Shown piece after piece: positions 13,911 to 30,258 of a stretch of 64,000 bases of DNA. The translations under genes were made by a program, and so were the position numbers. This stretch comes from Halichondria panicea (Eukaryota > Porifera > Demospongiae > Suberitida > Halichondriidae). Position 1 is the first letter of the stretch; every line of letters starts with the position of its first letter. Under the pieces are notes generated by a model. It saw only the letters and a program-made list of their open reading frames with translations, was not told the origin of the DNA and did not search any database. The stretch lies in NCBI RefSeq assembly GCF_963675165.1, contig NC_087387.1, positions 999,001-1,063,000 on the forward strand, written 5' to 3'.

Positions 13911-15410
13911 CTCAGTGCCTCTCTGGTGGCAACAATTACTACCCACAACGTAAGTATCTTTAGGGCTATAATTTGGGTTTGATTCAACTGTTTAATGATT
14001 TTCTGATAGCTCAAAGTTACTTCTTTCAGATGGCATAATTGGTAATTTCCAAGGCCGTTTTGACAAAAAAGCGTGGGCTATAGGTGGATTAAAAGTGCAA
14101 AATAGTCTCCATAAACACAATGTTATTATCATCTTAAAGTGTACTCTCTAAGCTTACAGAAAAAATCAATTGATTGGACCAACGGTACGCAAGTTATAGA
14201 GTCCCCTTAGTGATTTTCCAAGTGGTTCTGCAATGTTATTGTGCACATTCATGTATCTCTATTGTATAACAATGTAATTGCACTGGGTGGTTGGATTGAA
14301 GTGGTTAATCACATTTCTCTCCCATTCACTGTGTGCATGCAAAATAATTGTTTGTGGAAAGTAGTAATAATTATATGGCTAGTATTTGCAAATTGCATTA
14401 ACAATCTCCAGCTATAGATCTAGAATTGAGTGTGTGTGTTCCTTCCCTATAGGAAGACAACAGGCACTCACTGCACACCATCTACTCCCTCGACCACAGT
14501 CCACAAGAGGAAACATTTATCAACAGCTCCTACGTCAGCATAGACCACTCCTCCCCCATCCAGCACACCTTCACCTTCACCAACGCCCCACCCTTACACC
14601 AGATCCAACAAACCACAAGAGATGATATTCGATTATGATATATACGGTCGACACTATATCCTCCCTCAACCCACCACCAAAGCTAGCACAGTGACAGAGA
14701 GTATTGATAGAGAGACTGCGAGGGAGCCACCGTCTAATGGAGGGGCAAATAGAAGAGGATCATTTGAAAAGATGATGATGATTGATCGTCAGTCATTTTC
14801 CACCGAGGGAGACAGCTCAGTTTGAATAGACGGGCAGAATCACAAGACAATTTACTTAGCGATGATGAGGAATGGTCCTGAATGATACCCTTGAGCCTGG
14901 CGTCATGGATACGCTGTCAGAGGGTGCTCCTTGACTTCCCGGCAAAGCATTGCACAGAAAAGCAAGGTACCATGCAGTGGGTGTGATTGTGTTGTGACAA
15001 CAGTAATCATATTCACCGGCCTCTGCAATTTACCATTGTTGATGTACAACTGTACATAATTATTATTGTGTTAATGTACTTCGTGGGCGTATTTTCCCCG
15101 AGTAAGTATTATGTGGAGCTTACCCTTCATTTGTATTTGTAGATAGACTATTGCTTTATAACTGTCACTGACTCCTACCCCCCACATGCACACACTGCCC
15201 CCCCCACACGCACAGAGCGCACCAGCTGCCAACTCCCAATCTGAAGAAGAGGATATCTATACGCTAGCAATCAGCACACTCGACTTGGTGCCCATGGAAA
15301 CACTGGTCAGAGATGGGAGTCGTACTGGCAGACACAGACACGTACTGCTCAAGTCACCATACCACTACAGCAGCACAACACTCTCAACTAAGACTGGAAG
15401 AATGCACTGA
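13911..15410 (+). pseudogene. G1: unrecognised plus-strand gene remnant
   Basis: Three exon-like pieces. A 39-bp piece (13911-13949) sits between a CT-rich acceptor and GTAAGT. A larger piece starts at 14453 after CCTTCCCTATAG and runs to a possible donor near 14965. A third near 15210-15350 reads SQSEEEDIYTLAISTLDL. In the larger piece a frame gives HSLHTIYSLDHSPQEETF and SYVSIDHSSP, but the segment coding for KLCVLDN in G2 is deleted, and in-frame stops follow the STEGDSSV stretch. I do not recognise the family. It is the only gene in the window on the plus strand, and all three copies are broken differently, so it is most likely dead. Confidence 0.4.
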
Positions 15411-15603
15411 CTGTCACAGTTTGACTCACATGATAAATAAATGATCATCATAATGATAAATTATATTCAAGTCTAATTTTTGCACATTGTGAACTTCATA
15501 AAATGTTCAATCAAAACATTACCTAGATGATAGTGTAACACACTCACTACTGCACACACACAAATATTGTACATTATAAGAAAACCAAAAACCCATTTGT
15601 AGA

Positions 15604-18161
15604 CTAAAAGATAACAACAGATTGTTGACTGCGCACATATACAAAACCATCACTGTCCACAGCTACTCCATAAAGATTAGTGATACGACCATTACCAAAT
15701 GATGTGACAAACTGACCGTCTTTAGTGAACACTGACACACGATTGTTAGTATCCTCAACAACATAAACAAAACCAGTGACACACACACCATAAGGGTAAG
15801 ACAGATCTCCTTGTCCACTTCCTTTCTTATCAATCGAGCGAATAAACCGACCATCCATAGTGAGCACTTGAACACGATGATTATAACAGTCAGTGACATA
15901 CATCATTTGTTCATTGTCCACTGTAACATCCTCTGGTTTGTTAAAATGTCCATTACCAGTTCCGTATGAACCAATCTGCTTGACTAGCTCCAGATCTGTC
16001 GTCAACACTTGGACTCTGCTATTCTTTCGATCGCACACAAACACTTGATCACCAGCGACTGCTATCCCTCGAGGGTAGTTGAGTTCCTTTGGACCACTTC
16101 CCTTCGTCCCAAACCTCTTCAGCAGATCTCCTCTTTTGTTGAACTTGTACACACAGTGTTTGGTACTATCACAGACATAGATGTTGTCCTCCTTGTCCTC
16201 CTTGTCTACTGCCACACCACAGATAAAGCCAAACCCATGCTTTGATTTGCTGATGCTTTGAATTTGTTTTCCTTTCTTGTCAAACATCAAAACATCACCG
16301 TTCCAGTCAGTTACAATCAGTTCTTCTGATGAGTTGAATACCATATATCGAGGGTTGTTGATTCCTCTTATCACCCTCACTGGTTTGTCCAGCTTGGTGG
16401 GGGGTATTTTGACGGGCACGGCGAAGGGGCTTCCTGGAATAGGCTGGTCGTCCACTGAGATCAGGAGGTGGTGTCGACCACGTACCCTAGGGGTGTACTC
16501 AACGCTGTACACTTCACCCCTCACAGGCACTGCTTGCAATTGTTGAGATGATTCATCAACTAGCGATTTTAGAGTTACTTTAATTTTTGAAGAACATTTT
16601 CGTGGCTGGTGTGTATTGATTGAAAAGCAAGCAGGATTATCGATTTCAGCATTTTTAGCTCCATCTCCTTCCACAGTGCACTTTGTTGGATCCACTTTAC
16701 CGTCATACACAAAAACGTTCTTCACACACAACAAATTCTTGAGATCTTCACAAACAAAAATTTCAACTCCAAGATCATCTTTCTCCACTGGATCAGGATT
16801 GGCTGCTTCCTTCCCTCGCTTCACCACCTCGGCATCGATTCGACTCACCACCTGCTCTTGCATCGTAATCAGTTCTTCATCACTTGCAATCTCCAGTGTA
16901 CGCTCTACAAAGTCAATCAAACTCTGAGCAGTACCCAGGGACAGGTCCAGACCCTTCTCTTGAATCGTCAGCTTTTCCATTTTTGAATCAGCCAAAGCAG
17001 AAGATTCTCGTAAAACACGAACCTTGCATCGATCGAGAATATCGTGTAGCTCATGGAACTTGGCATTCACTTGTCTCTCTGTCAGTTCTTTCTGGGACTG
17101 GATATTCTGTTTAGTTCCTTTCACTTGATTCACAGCGGTGCTCAGATCAGGCAGTAAGTTCTTGAGTGGGGAGAGGTGCTCCGTCAGCTTTTTGCGAGTT
17201 GCGGGGGCAGCTTTCTTTACAAATTCGTAATTGTGTCCAGCATGTTCAATAACGATACAGTCTCGACAGATGAGCTTGTTGCAATCGAAACAGAAAATCT
17301 TTTTTGGCTCTTCGTGATCTTCACATTTTGGGGGTGGTGGGCTTTCGAATGTTAGTTCTTTCACTCCGCCCTGTTTGAGCTCGTCCAGAGTGGAGATAGC
17401 ATGTCCGGCAAATACTTTCATTTTATGAGACTTCACACAATCGTCACAGATAAAACTGACACACTGTCGGCAGAATGCAGTGACCTTTCCCCCAGAGCAC
17501 ATTTCGCAGGTGGTCTCTAACTTGCCGTGGGCTTTCTCCATCCTCGAGTGGAGTGCTTTCATCCGGGTGATGAAGAACGCAGTAGTCAGTCTGTCAGGGT
17601 AATTGTGTCCAGCATGTTCAATAACGATACAGTCTCGACAGATGAGCTTGTTGCAATCAAAACAGAAAATCTTTTTCAGTTCTTCGTGATCTTCACATTT
17701 TGGGGGTGGTGGGCTTTCGAATGTTAGTTCTTTCACTCCGCCCTGTTTGAGCTCGTCCAGAGTGGAGATGGCATGTCCGGTAAATACTCTCAATCGTTTA
17801 TGAGACTTCACACAATCTTCACAGATGAAATTGACACATTGTCGGCAGAGCACATTTCACAAGTGGCCTCCAATTTTCCGTGGGCTTTCTCCATCCTCGA
17901 GTGGAGTGCTTTCATCCGGTTGATGAAGAACGCAGTGGGCAGTCTGTCAGGGTTGTTGTCTGGCAATAGAGTGGGCTCACGACAGTCGGGGCAGGGGAAC
18001 GGCTGGTTGGGTCGGTAGCGACTGGAGAGTGTGAGGATGCATTGCTTGCAGTAGTAGTGACAACAAGGGAGCAGCTTTGGCTCCTGGTAGCGGTCATGAC
18101 AGATGCCACAGGTCACCTCTTGCTTGAGATCAGCAACAACTGGATCAGGTCTTTCGGCCAT
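15604..18161 (-). pseudogene. TRIM-3: rearranged TRIM-NHL, RING separated and B-boxes doubled
   Basis: The RING portion (ATG at 18161) matches TRIM-1, but 22 bp are missing in B-box 1 at about 17849, so this frame ends at 17808 (CEMCSADNVS). A second frame covers 15604-17853 with no ATG at its head (GTG). It encodes part of B-box 1, B-box 2 to EHAGHNY, then jumps to PDRLTTAFFITRMK. From there the linker, B-box 1 and B-box 2 appear again, followed by coiled coil, filamin (type A, as in TRIM-8) and NHL. The breakpoint is near 17601-17606. Blade 2 carries a KED duplication (9 nt, near 16196). The 5' part and flank nearly equal those of TRIM-1, offset 14848. As drawn it cannot make RING and propeller in one chain, so I call it a pseudogene. 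Confidence 0.75.
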
Positions 18162-18371
18162 CGTTAGTTAAGATCTGGGGAATGCATTTGTACAACATTT
18201 ATAAAAGCATGAAACTATTCTAATATAAAAATTAAATAGCAACTTCGCTAGAAATTGAGTATACAAGAATGTTGAATCTGTGAATAATAGTTTGCACTAA
18301 GTGATCAATTAGGTCAAGCTAAGCTAGACCTCTGCAGCTAGTTGAAAAAATGGGTACCTGAAAAAACTTAC

Positions 18372-18860
18372 CTACTATTTATAAGAACTTCCTAGATCCA
18401 ATTTCAACAATTACAAGCCTTTAATTAATTAGTTTTGCATGTACCTTGTACTGGTACATGCTACGCCCATTACACAATGTTATAAATCTGACCAGATACG
18501 CCCACTTTTTTGTTTCAACACTGGCCCACACTTTCTTTCAATATGAAAGTACATGTACATGTATGTACAACAATTCTACACAACTTGGTAGCAACATTGA
18601 TATCTCCCTGAGCACTGGGCATGAGATGCCTTGATCCCAGGCCACACTGAAGATGGAGGCCTTGTAGGAGGCTAGGGATGCTTCTATTAAAAGCTGTCTT
18701 GGTATCTTTCAATTTAAAATTATAATTATCAGCGTACTAGGTACACAAATATTGAGGAATGCATAATTATAAGTATGTGTTCAATACATGTACATGTATA
18801 TAACTGGTAAAAATGTTTGCCAAGTTTATAAGTCGTTGAACAAACTAATGTTCGATGTGT
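18372..18860. promoter_or_regulatory. TRIM-3 upstream region / 3' flank of M2
   Basis: Near-exact copy of 3524-4012 (offset 14848). It contains the same TATAAATAG, palindromic ACATGTACATGT and AT-rich 3' flank. No gene seen. Confidence 0.4.
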
Positions 18861-21581
18861 TCATGTCTCAACGACGTAGTTGGGATGAACCACCAGGAAT
18901 GGATCTTCGTCTGACTCCTCCCCCATCACCAACGGCAACAGAATGTGGTCCTACACACAAAAAACGCAATTCTGATTAAGCACAAAAGTATCGTTTTAAT
19001 CAGCATGCAATACGCACATACCAATACACTACTAGTGCACAAAATCTCAAACAAACTGCGAAAAGAATCATGTACAAATGCTACGAGGACCATGCATGTA
19101 CTTTTTGTAAAACTTTCCACCTAGCTTTACATTAGAGACAAATGGGCCCATGGAGACGAGGCTAACTGCACGTGCACTCATGATTGACTCACATGTTGCA
19201 CAAGTCTCTCGATGACCTTCTCCACGAGGAGCTTCTTCTCCGTCAGCTCCTCCACATTCTCTATATCATCAGCCACCTCCTTCAGGTACCAGTTCACTAG
19301 GTCACCTTCACGAACTCCGCTAGAATCTGGAGGGGGGAGGAGTGTACTTGATGTAGCATTAATACCCCTATCACACCAAAGCATGTATTTCAAACTGTCA
19401 CAATCAGTGGGTATAAATCAAAGCCAAGTCGTAGTGTATATAGTTACAAACAAACATAATGTAGCTGAAGTGATCAGTGTACATACAGCAATCAACACTA
19501 CAGCCTTTTAATGGCCACTCATGAAGAAAGGCTAACCCAGATATAAAGGCCACGCCAAATAAACAGCTTGTGTACTAAACAAACCCTCAGTCAATAAGGG
19601 CCAACATTTAATTGTTCCCCAAAGGTGTTCGCTATAGAGGGGTTTACTACTGACAGCTGCACCTTTGTCTGCCTCCTCGCTCTGACGCATGTGCAGGATG
19701 AGCAGGTTGGAGATGATACGATATTCTTCATATGTAACTCGTATCTTCTTGGTCTTCACTGGCGGTTGGGTGGATGGATCTGATTGGTCTATTGGAGTGT
19801 GGCCGTTCACTCCATTCTCGGCATTGACACCATTCTCGCCATTGGTCATGCAGTCCTCATCATTGCCTACAGTAATGCACATGTGTGTAAAGTTATGAAA
19901 ATGCTAGAAATTGAGAAAAGTTATGCATGGACACTCAAGTAAGTTTGTTAGCGAAACACACCATTTATTACTAGCCTTTGGTCTAAAAGCAATTGTTAAG
20001 CACGTTTAATATCAGCCAGAATTTATTTTCTCAAGGGAATAATTATTACTTGATGTTAAGAGCCACAGTATAATGACACCACCCACCATTGATGATCTGT
20101 TTATCCTCGTCAAAGTTGATGTCAGGAGTCTCCACACGAATAATAGACTTATTGAGCAAACGAAAGCCTTCCTTCACATGCTTGGGTTGTACCTGAGGCA
20201 TGTATAGTCATGTAATGAACCTGATGACCATCATAATATAATATCCAACAAATCATAAGTTGTATTCTGTACACACACCTACAAAATCACCCACACAGGC
20301 CACTCTACACCCACACACACCCCTCACTCTTCACACTCCACACACCTCATCAGAGCAGTGAATCCTGGCCATGGCCTCCGCGAGTCGTATCAAACTCTCC
20401 AGCTGTCTCACGATGATTCTCCATGACGACCGAGCCACGCCCGAGCAGTCTCTCTGCCGTAACTTCTTGTACTGCTCCACCATGTACTCACCAGAGGTGG
20501 GGCTGATACGAGGCTTGAACTGCCGAGCAAACAATACGTAGCGTTGGATCTCCTCCTGAAGGGGGCGGGGTCACAGTGGTACAATGACGTATTGATTTGC
20601 AACTGATTAATTACCTATACTAGCTAATATAGTACACCATCTAAAAACCATGTATCTCCGCGGTTTTTTACGATAATTGTAACGAAGAACTTTAAATTTA
20701 CCATAACTTATTCAAGCAAAAAGGCTGGTATATTATTCATGCCATAACTACAACCCTCCCCCCGTCTGCACCACTCACGAGGGAATAGACACGCTCCACT
20801 GCCTCTGTCTTGTGACTGTGGAGGTCCACAATACGCCTAGCGATGGCATAGTCAGTCACCTGTGGAGGAGGGGGAGCATCAATCAACACACTAGGTCAAG
20901 GTGTCACACTCAAAAATACAAATGCAGCTATTGCTACACTATAATAATAATCATGGGCAGTGGAATGGCAGAAAAGGGACAGTAGAGTGGAACAGAAAAA
21001 CTGCACATGCTCAGTATTGAACCCCAAATAGCTAAAAAATGGAAAAAGACAGCAGCGCTTAATTTACATTTAAAGCGTGTCTTCATGCAGATATTAGAGC
21101 ACTCACCCACTAAACCACCACTAACAGTGCACCTGTCATACACATTGACATACCAGTGTAGACAACAAAACCATAATTCAATTAGATAGCCAGAAAAAAG
21201 TTTTAGTTCATACTTGGGTTAATTATGATTTTGCTTTTCATTGCACAGTTGCAGCTAGGGTACATAAACCATGCATCGTATCAATTCAAATCTGCTGAGG
21301 AAGTAGATTATAAGAATAGTGCCTGGGGGAAGTAATTATATAATATAATTACTGGACATCACCTAGGATACGGACTGAATCAGTAAATAAATTAATGATG
21401 TGAAGCACTCACTGTTGGTTGTGTAAACTTGAACTGCTGCTCAACATCAGAGATGACCGTCTGACACTCGAGACAGAGGAACGTCCCATTGGTCAGCTCG
21501 GGATGGACAGGGTGCGTCCGTACCACTTGCCCACTGATGCGTAGCAGAGTACCCACCTTGGACATTGAGAGTTCACGAACC
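18861..21581 (-). pseudogene. MCM6: M2: MCM6 copy with ATPase core deleted
   Basis: Exons present in coding order: 21581-21413 ([18 protein letters not shown], first half of the zinc-finger region), then 20859-20779, 20555-20346, 20192-20087, 19866-19663, 19326-19193 and 18950-18861. Six exons are missing: the second zinc-finger exon, the N-terminal OB part, both exons up to and including Walker A, the sensor exon and the Walker B/Arg-finger exon. Homology breaks near 21265 in the intron that should precede 20859 and resumes near 21400. No active helicase could be made. At its 5' end it fuses near 21600 to the Tudor fragment T3. Confidence 0.82.
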
Positions 21582-21603
21582 CTGTGGGTGAATAAGTTGA
21601 CTC

Positions 21604-22092
21604 AAAAAATACTTCGGCCAAATACTGCAGAGAGTTGTCTTGCGTTGCTATGACTTCATCACTTTGCTGCCATGTGGTGTCTTGTGATACAACGGTTTCT
21701 ATCGTAATATTTTCAGGGATGTCTTGCATTTCTCTGGCTTCATCATCTGGGGGGCCGGGGAGGGGTTGCTCTTGTACTTCAAATGTAGCTTGCTGTGTAA
21801 TGAACGTGGCTTCTGCTGCTAATGCTTGAAACATCATCACCTGTTTGTTGAGCTCACAAACTAGGGACTGGGCCGTGTAGAGGTCAAATTGTCCATCTTT
21901 AGAGCTTGGTTGGTCATCAGTGGGTACCGGTACTTCATCTTGTTCATTGAGATTGTCACTTTTAGTGAGGTTATTGAGATCTGATTGATAGTGGAGTCTC
22001 GCAAGCAGTGGCTCTGCTCTCTCTGTAGTTGTATAATGGGTCCATGCAACTGATGCAGCTTCAGATACAGAGTGTGCTAGGTACTTGTCCAT
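21604..22092 (-). pseudogene. T3: Tudor-gene 5' exon fused to MCM6
   Basis: Open from the ATG at 22092 (MDKYLAHSVSEAASVAWTHY) through NSLQYLAE, then cut at about 21610. The frame continues to 21493 through MCM6 intron and exon in a meaningless frame ([14 protein letters not shown]). No Tudor core exon remains. The same joint, with an 8-base difference, is at 59812-59825 in M5/T7, so one fusion event was copied. Confidence 0.55.
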
Positions 22093-22267
22093 TTTCACTT
22101 GTAATAAGATGGTAAAGATCCTCATAACACAATCACAAACTATCTTTCCCAATATAGGCAGCAGGCAGGTAAAGATCGTCAGTAGAACTAACTGCTTCTC
22201 AATCAAAAGTAAATTATTACATACACATAAAACACAGATTGCTACTGCCCACACACACAAATAATAA

Positions 22268-24427
22268 CTAAAATATAACAACAGATTCTTTACTGCGCAC
22301 ATAAACAAAACCATCACTGTCCACAGCTACTCCAAAAGGAGGAGTGATATGACCATTACCAAATGATGCGACAAACTGACCGTCTTTAGTGAACACTGAC
22401 ACACGATAGTTATCAAAACCAGCAACATAAACAAAACCAGTGACACACACACCATGAGGGCAAGACAGATCTCCTTGTCCACTTCCTTTCTTTCCAATCG
22501 AGCGAATAAACCGACCATCCATAGTGAGCACTTGAACACGATGATTATAACAGTCAGTGACATACACCATTTGTTCATTGTCCACTGCGACATCCTCTGG
22601 TTTGTTAAAATGCTCATTACCAGTTCCGTATGAACCAATCTGCTTGACTAGCTCCAGATCTGTCGTCAACACTTGGACTCTGCTATTCTTTCGATCGCAC
22701 ACAAACACTTGATCACCAGCGACTGCTATCCCTCGAGGGTAGTTAAGTTCCTTTGGACCACATCCCTTCGTCCCAAACCTCTTCAACAGATCTTCTCTTT
22801 TGTTGAACTTGTACACAGAGTTATTGCCGCTATCACAGACATAGATGTTGTCCTCCTTGTCTACTGCCACACCAAAGATATAGCCGAACCCATGCTGTGA
22901 TTTGCTGATGCTACGAATTTGTTTTCCTTTCTTGCCAAACACCAAAACATCACCGTTCCAGTCAGTTACAATCAGTTCTTCTGATGAGTTGAATGCCATA
23001 TACTGAGGGTTGTCGATTCCTCTTATCACCTTCACTGGTTTGTCCAGCTTGGTGGGGGGTATTTTGATGAACACAGAGAAGGGGCTTCCTGGGATGGGCT
23101 GGTCATCCACTGAGATCAGGAGATGGTGTCGACCACGTACCCTAGGGGTGTACTCAACACTGTACACTCCACCCCTCACAGGCACTGCTTGCAATTGTTG
23201 GGTCGATTGATCAACTAGCGATTTCAGTACTGCTTGTGGTTTGCCTTGTTTTGAACTGATATAGACATTCAGATTTGCACATTTGTCAACTTCAGCCATC
23301 TTCACACCATCACCCCTCACAGAAGGATAAACTACAACATTGTTCTCACACAACTTCTTGAGATCCTCACAAACAAACACTTCAACTCCAAAATCATCTT
23401 TCTCCACTGGATCAGGATTGGCTGCTTCCTTCCCTCGCTTCACTACCTCGGCATCGATTCGACTCACCACCTGCTCTTGCATCGTAATCAGTTCTTCATC
23501 ACTTGCATTCTCCAGTGTACGCTCTACAAAGTCAATCAAACTCTGAGCAGTGCCCAGGGACAGGTCCAGACCCTTCTCTTGAACTGTCAGCTTCTCCATC
23601 TTTGAATCAGCCAAAGCAGAAGATTCTCGTAAAACACGAACCTTGCATCGATCGAGAATATCGTGTAGCTCCTGGAACTTGGCATTCACTTGTCTCTCTG
23701 TCAGTTCTTTCTGGGCCTGGATCTTTTGTTTAGTTCCTTTCACTTGATTCACAGCGGTGCTCAGATCAGGCAGTAAGTTCTTGAGTGGGGAGAGGTGCTC
23801 CGTCAGCTTTTTGCGAGTTGCGGGGGCAGCTTTCTTTACAAATTCGTAATTGTGTCCAGCATGTTCAATAACGATACAGTCTCGACAGATGAGCTTGTTG
23901 CAATCGAAACAGAAAATCTTTTTTGGCTCTTCGTGATCTTCACATTTTGGGGGTGGTGGGCTTTCGAATGTTAGTTCTTTGACTCCGCCCTGTTTGAGCT
24001 CGTCCAGAGTGGAGATAGCATGTCCGGAAAATACTTTCATTTTATGAGACTTCACACAATCGTCACAGATAAAACTGACACACTGTCGGCAGAATGCAGT
24101 GACCTTTCCCCCAGAGCACATTTCGCAGGTGGTCTCTAACTTGCCGTGGGCTTTCTCCATCCTCGAGTGGAGTGCTTTCATCCGGGTGATGAAGAACGCA
24201 GTAGTCAGTTTGTCAGGGTTGTTGTCTGGCAATAGAGTGGGCTCACGACAGTCGGGGCAGGGGAACGGCTGGTTGGGTCGGTAGCGACTGGAGAGTGTGA
24301 GGATGCATTGCTTGCAGTAGTAGTGACAACAAGGGAGCAGCTTTGGCTCCTGGTAGCGGTCATGACAGATGCCACAGGTTACTTCTTGCTCGAGATCAGC
24401 AACAACTGGATCAGGTCCTTCTGCCAT
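22268..24427 (-). CDS. TRIM-4: RING/B-box/filamin/NHL E3 ligase
   Basis: Complete TRIM-NHL paralogue, 719 residues. The RING to B-box 1 linker reads FFITRMKALHSRMEK, and the B-box 1 tail is the short form (VKSHKMKVFSGH), as in TRIM-3 (second half) and TRIM-9. The filamin start is type B (VVYPSVRGDGVKMAEVDK), as in TRIM-5 and TRIM-9. Propeller blade 3 (DRKNSRV) and the following linker (TTDLELVKQ) are shared with TRIM-3 only. Blade-specific variable residues are WN (1), GY-IF and GNN (2), C-GPKELNY (3), K-P-E (4), C-P-H with GFDNY (5) and PPF with KE (6). The stop is followed by the 3' tail shared with TRIM-9 and TRIM-10. Confidence 0.92.
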   Translation of the reverse strand: MAEGPDPVVADLEQEVTCGICHDRYQEPKLLPCCHYYCKQCILTLSSRYRPNQPFPCPDCREPTLLPDNNPDKLTTAFFITRMKALHSRMEKAHGKLETTCEMCSGGKVTAFCRQCVSFICDDCVKSHKMKVFSGHAISTLDELKQGGVKELTFESPPPPKCEDHEEPKKIFCFDCNKLICRDCIVIEHAGHNYEFVKKAAPATRKKLTEHLSPLKNLLPDLSTAVNQVKGTKQKIQAQKELTERQVNAKFQELHDILDRCKVRVLRESSALADSKMEKLTVQEKGLDLSLGTAQSLIDFVERTLENASDEELITMQEQVVSRIDAEVVKRGKEAANPDPVEKDDFGVEVFVCEDLKKLCENNVVVYPSVRGDGVKMAEVDKCANLNVYISSKQGKPQAVLKSLVDQSTQQLQAVPVRGGVYSVEYTPRVRGRHHLLISVDDQPIPGSPFSVFIKIPPTKLDKPVKVIRGIDNPQYMAFNSSEELIVTDWNGDVLVFGKKGKQIRSISKSQHGFGYIFGVAVDKEDNIYVCDSGNNSVYKFNKREDLLKRFGTKGCGPKELNYPRGIAVAGDQVFVCDRKNSRVQVLTTDLELVKQIGSYGTGNEHFNKPEDVAVDNEQMVYVTDCYNHRVQVLTMDGRFIRSIGKKGSGQGDLSCPHGVCVTGFVYVAGFDNYRVSVFTKDGQFVASFGNGHITPPFGVAVDSDGFVYVRSKESVVIF

Positions 24428-24619
24428 CTTTAGTTAAGATCTGGGGAATGCATTTGTACAACATTTATAAAAGCATGAAACTATTCTAATATAAAATTAA
24501 ATAGCAACTTCGCTAGAAATTGAATCTGTGAATAATAGTTTGCACTAAGTGATCAATTAGGTTAAGCTAGGCTAGACCTCTGCAGCTAGTTGAAAAAACG
24601 GGTACCAGAAAAAACTTAC

Positions 24620-25095
24620 CTACTATTTATAAGAACTTCCTAGATCCTTTAATTACAAGCCTTTGTTTTGCATGTACCTTGTACTGGTACATGCTACGCC
24701 CATTACACAATGTTATAAATCTGACCAGATACACCCACTTTTTTGTTTCAACACTGGCCCACACTTTCTTTCAATATGAAAGTACATGTACATGTATGTA
24801 CAACAATTCTACACAACTTGGTAGCAACATTGATATCTCCCTGAGCACTGGGCATGAGATGCCTTGATCCCAGGCCGCAGCACTGAAGATGGAGGCCTTG
24901 TAGGAGGCTAGGGATGCTTCTATTAAAAGCTGTCTTGGTATCTTTCAATTTAAAATTATAATTATCAGCGTACTAGGTACACAAACATTGAGGAATGCAT
25001 AATTATAAGTATGTGTTCAATACATGTACATGTATATAACTGGTAAAAATGTTTGCTAAGTTTATAAGTCGTTGAACAAATAATGTTCGATGTGT
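24620..25095. promoter_or_regulatory. TRIM-4 upstream region / 3' flank of M3
   Basis: No gene seen. It holds the predicted first exon end (donor at 24614-24619), TATAAATAG just upstream, then the MCM6 3' flank with the ACATGTACATGT palindrome. Confidence 0.35.
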
Positions 25096-29353
<4,258 letters not shown>

Positions 29354-30240
29354 CTGTGTGTACGAAGTAGGTTATAATTATGAATGAGTAACACCAGGAG
29401 CGGCACTCCTGTTAACAAGTTGAATGTTTAGTAAATGGTGGAGTCTAATGAACTTACACATGCTCACTCTACTTCAACATGTGCTACACTATGTTCTAAG
29501 ACCGCAGACATCTCATCACACATGTGTTTACACGTAGTACATGTACACTGTGTATAATAATATCACTATAGATGCATACACTAACTAAATTAAAATGGTA
29601 GCTTAAACTGATGCACACATACTCAAAGCAACATGTAACTCTGTTGTCTCCCACACCTATGTACCTTATGTACAGAGAAACCTCTGATGCATTTAAGCAC
29701 ACTAGTTGACAGTTGACAATGCACTGTCGCCAAATTTACTTTTCTAACTGACTAAATACAATAACTCTTCTGCCTCCCATACCCATGTATATACCTTATA
29801 TACAGAGAAACCTTTTATACATTAATTTTAAGCACACTAGTTGACAATGCACTGTCCCCAAATTTACTTTTCTACACCAACTACAATGCATGGACAATAA
29901 ATTATCTACAAAGGCAGTGGCGTAGGAAGTGGGGTGGCTCCAGGGGCTGGAGCCACCGCTTGTTGGAGAGCAATGTTTAGCTTCAACTGTTGAGCTAGCT
30001 ATTAAACTGTAAATTACGTGATTATTTCAATGATGGGTTAGGTTGCAAAAGTCTAAAGTGCAAAGTGATAGATCTACCACAGAGATAATGATTGATCTAC
30101 GAGCCTAGTCTCGAATTCAAGAATACGAAGTTGGGGAGGGCGTGGCCAGACTACTATGAGCCCCCCTTGCAAAAAATCTTCCTACGCCACTGAAAGGGAA
30201 AAATATTAATGTCTTAAATAATAAAAATTAATGATAAGGC
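29354..30240. other. Junction region M3/T4, sister of 8366-9245
   Basis: No coding region seen. MCM6 intron, then Tudor-gene 3' sequence with the two-copy 115-bp repeat (about 29645-29885) and the 278-bp element. Confidence 0.5.
29915..30192. mobile_element. Small TIR element (MITE-like), sister insertion
   Basis: Same length, terminal repeats (29915-29929, 30178-30192) and AAAGG flanks as the element at 8920. It differs by a few substitutions. Identical position and length mean that one insertion was copied by segmental duplication. Confidence 0.8.
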
Positions 30241-30258
30241 CAGGGTAGTTTGACTGAC

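Noticed and set aside
13580..14014. 144-codon minus-strand frame with an Arg/Glu repeat
   Set aside because: The repeat is the translated CT microsatellite; the rest has no coding character and lies in insertion and intron DNA.
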